A stretch of 64,000 nucleotides of DNA from Archivesica marissinica (taxonomy: Eukaryota > Mollusca > Bivalvia > Venerida > Vesicomyidae). Below, one piece after another: positions 63,346 through 64,000 of this stretch. Where the stretch lies: assembly GCA_014843695.1 (NCBI GenBank), contig CM026390.1:2873213-2937212 (forward strand). The letters are read 5' to 3'. Position 1 is the stretch's first letter. Each line of letters opens with the position of its first letter. A program made the position numbers and the translations under genes. The notes under the pieces are model-generated. The model saw nothing but the letters and a program-made list of their open reading frames with translations, had not been told where the DNA came from and searched no databases.

Positions 63346-63486
63346 TTACTGACAAAGAATCCAGCTAAGCGAGTAGGATGCGGACCAACAGGTGAGCGCG
63401 ACTTCAAGGACCATGCATTTTTCAAACGAATTATCTGGGAGAAAATCGAGAACCGTGAAGTACAGCCGCCATACAAACCCAAGATC
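63346..63486 (+). CDS. PKC: Second copy of PKC exon B
   Basis: The sequence, acceptor (CTTCATTTACAG) and donor (GTAAGTG) appear identical to 20000-20140, encoding [13 protein letters not shown] through PPYKPKI. It lies 3' of the terminal exon and beyond a scaffold gap, so it cannot be part of the same linear transcript in the expected order. It is either the other haplotype placed in tandem by the assembler or part of a recent duplicate whose final exon is outside the window. Confidence 0.9.
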
Positions 63487-64000
63487 GTAAGTGAAGCCTT
63501 GTTGGGCGACCTTTCTGTTGTTTCTATAAACATTAAGTAGGTGAGTTTGTCTGTTATAGTTTCTGAAATTTCAAATCTTCCTTTGTTAATAATCCTGCCA
63601 GCGATGTCTAGTCCTCCATCACATCACCTCTTCCTCAGCAAAGTCTAGTCCTCCATCACCTCTTATGCTCTTTAAACAAGTGCAGAACAAATACTCGATC
63701 ACTCGATCACTGAACACTTCAACCTATAGACAAGTGCAGAACAAATACTCTATCACTGAACACTTCAACCTATAGACAAGTACAGAACAAATACTCGCTC
63801 ACTGAACACTTCAACCTATAGCCAAGTACAGAACAAATACTCGCTCACTGAACACTTCAACATATAGACAAGTACAGAACAAATACTCGCTCACTGAACA
63901 CTTCAACATATAGACAAGTACAGAACACATACTAGCTCACTGAACACTTCAACATATAAACAAGTGCAGAACAAATACTCTATCACTGAACACTTCAACA

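Larger units (their letters stand above)
61387..64000 (+). repeat. Near-identical copy of 18041-20654
   Basis: Every landmark is shifted by exactly 43346 with no indel seen. It contains the end of the 52-bp array (61387-61665), the TIR element (61804-63190), exon B (63346-63486) and the start of the 46-bp array (63677 to the edge). Two substitutions were noticed: G at 18858 is A at 62204, and G at 19031 is C at 62377. Confidence 0.95.

Overview
This window is animal genomic DNA, not bacterial or viral. It carries the last coding exons of a conventional (alpha/beta/gamma-class) protein kinase C gene on the + strand. The introns are built almost entirely of tandem repeats. Supporting features are GT-AG introns, tRNA-derived SINE-like elements, a hAT DNA transposon with a BED-finger transposase remnant, and a second TIR element. 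The SINE style, including a 'gcgatggattccacca' tail and a 'gttaaataaac' tail, together with the PKC sequence suggests a lophotrochozoan, probably a mollusc. The species cannot be fixed from this sequence.

Layout, left to right. 1-11131: a 21-bp array of roughly 500 units whose last unit is the splice acceptor of PKC exon A (11132-11239). 11275-15726: a 30-bp array. 15727-16298: unique DNA and a SINE. 16299-18319: a 52-bp array. 18458-19844: a TIR element. Exon B (20000-20140) is followed by a 34-kb intron with about 17 separate tandem-repeat families, unit sizes 19 to 71 bp. The largest of these is a 10.8-kb, 44-bp array at 36828-47597. A hAT element sits inside a 45-bp array at 23324-25568. 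Exon C (54266-54451) carries the turn motif, hydrophobic motif and stop codon. A short repeat-bearing 3' UTR follows, then an 84-bp array, unique DNA, and a 47-bp-class array ending at a 1000-N scaffold gap (60387-61386).

After the gap, 61387-64000 is a near-perfect copy of 18041-20654. It includes exon B and the TIR element, at a constant offset of 43346 with only two substitutions noticed. The order A-B-C-gap-B' is best explained by a haplotig or misjoin at the gap; a very recent duplication is the alternative.

By my boundary estimates about 80% of the non-N sequence is tandem repeat. The very long open reading frames in these arrays are artefacts of repeat units that lack stop codons; I do not annotate them as genes. 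Real coding content is about 0.4 kb of PKC plus a broken hAT transposase.
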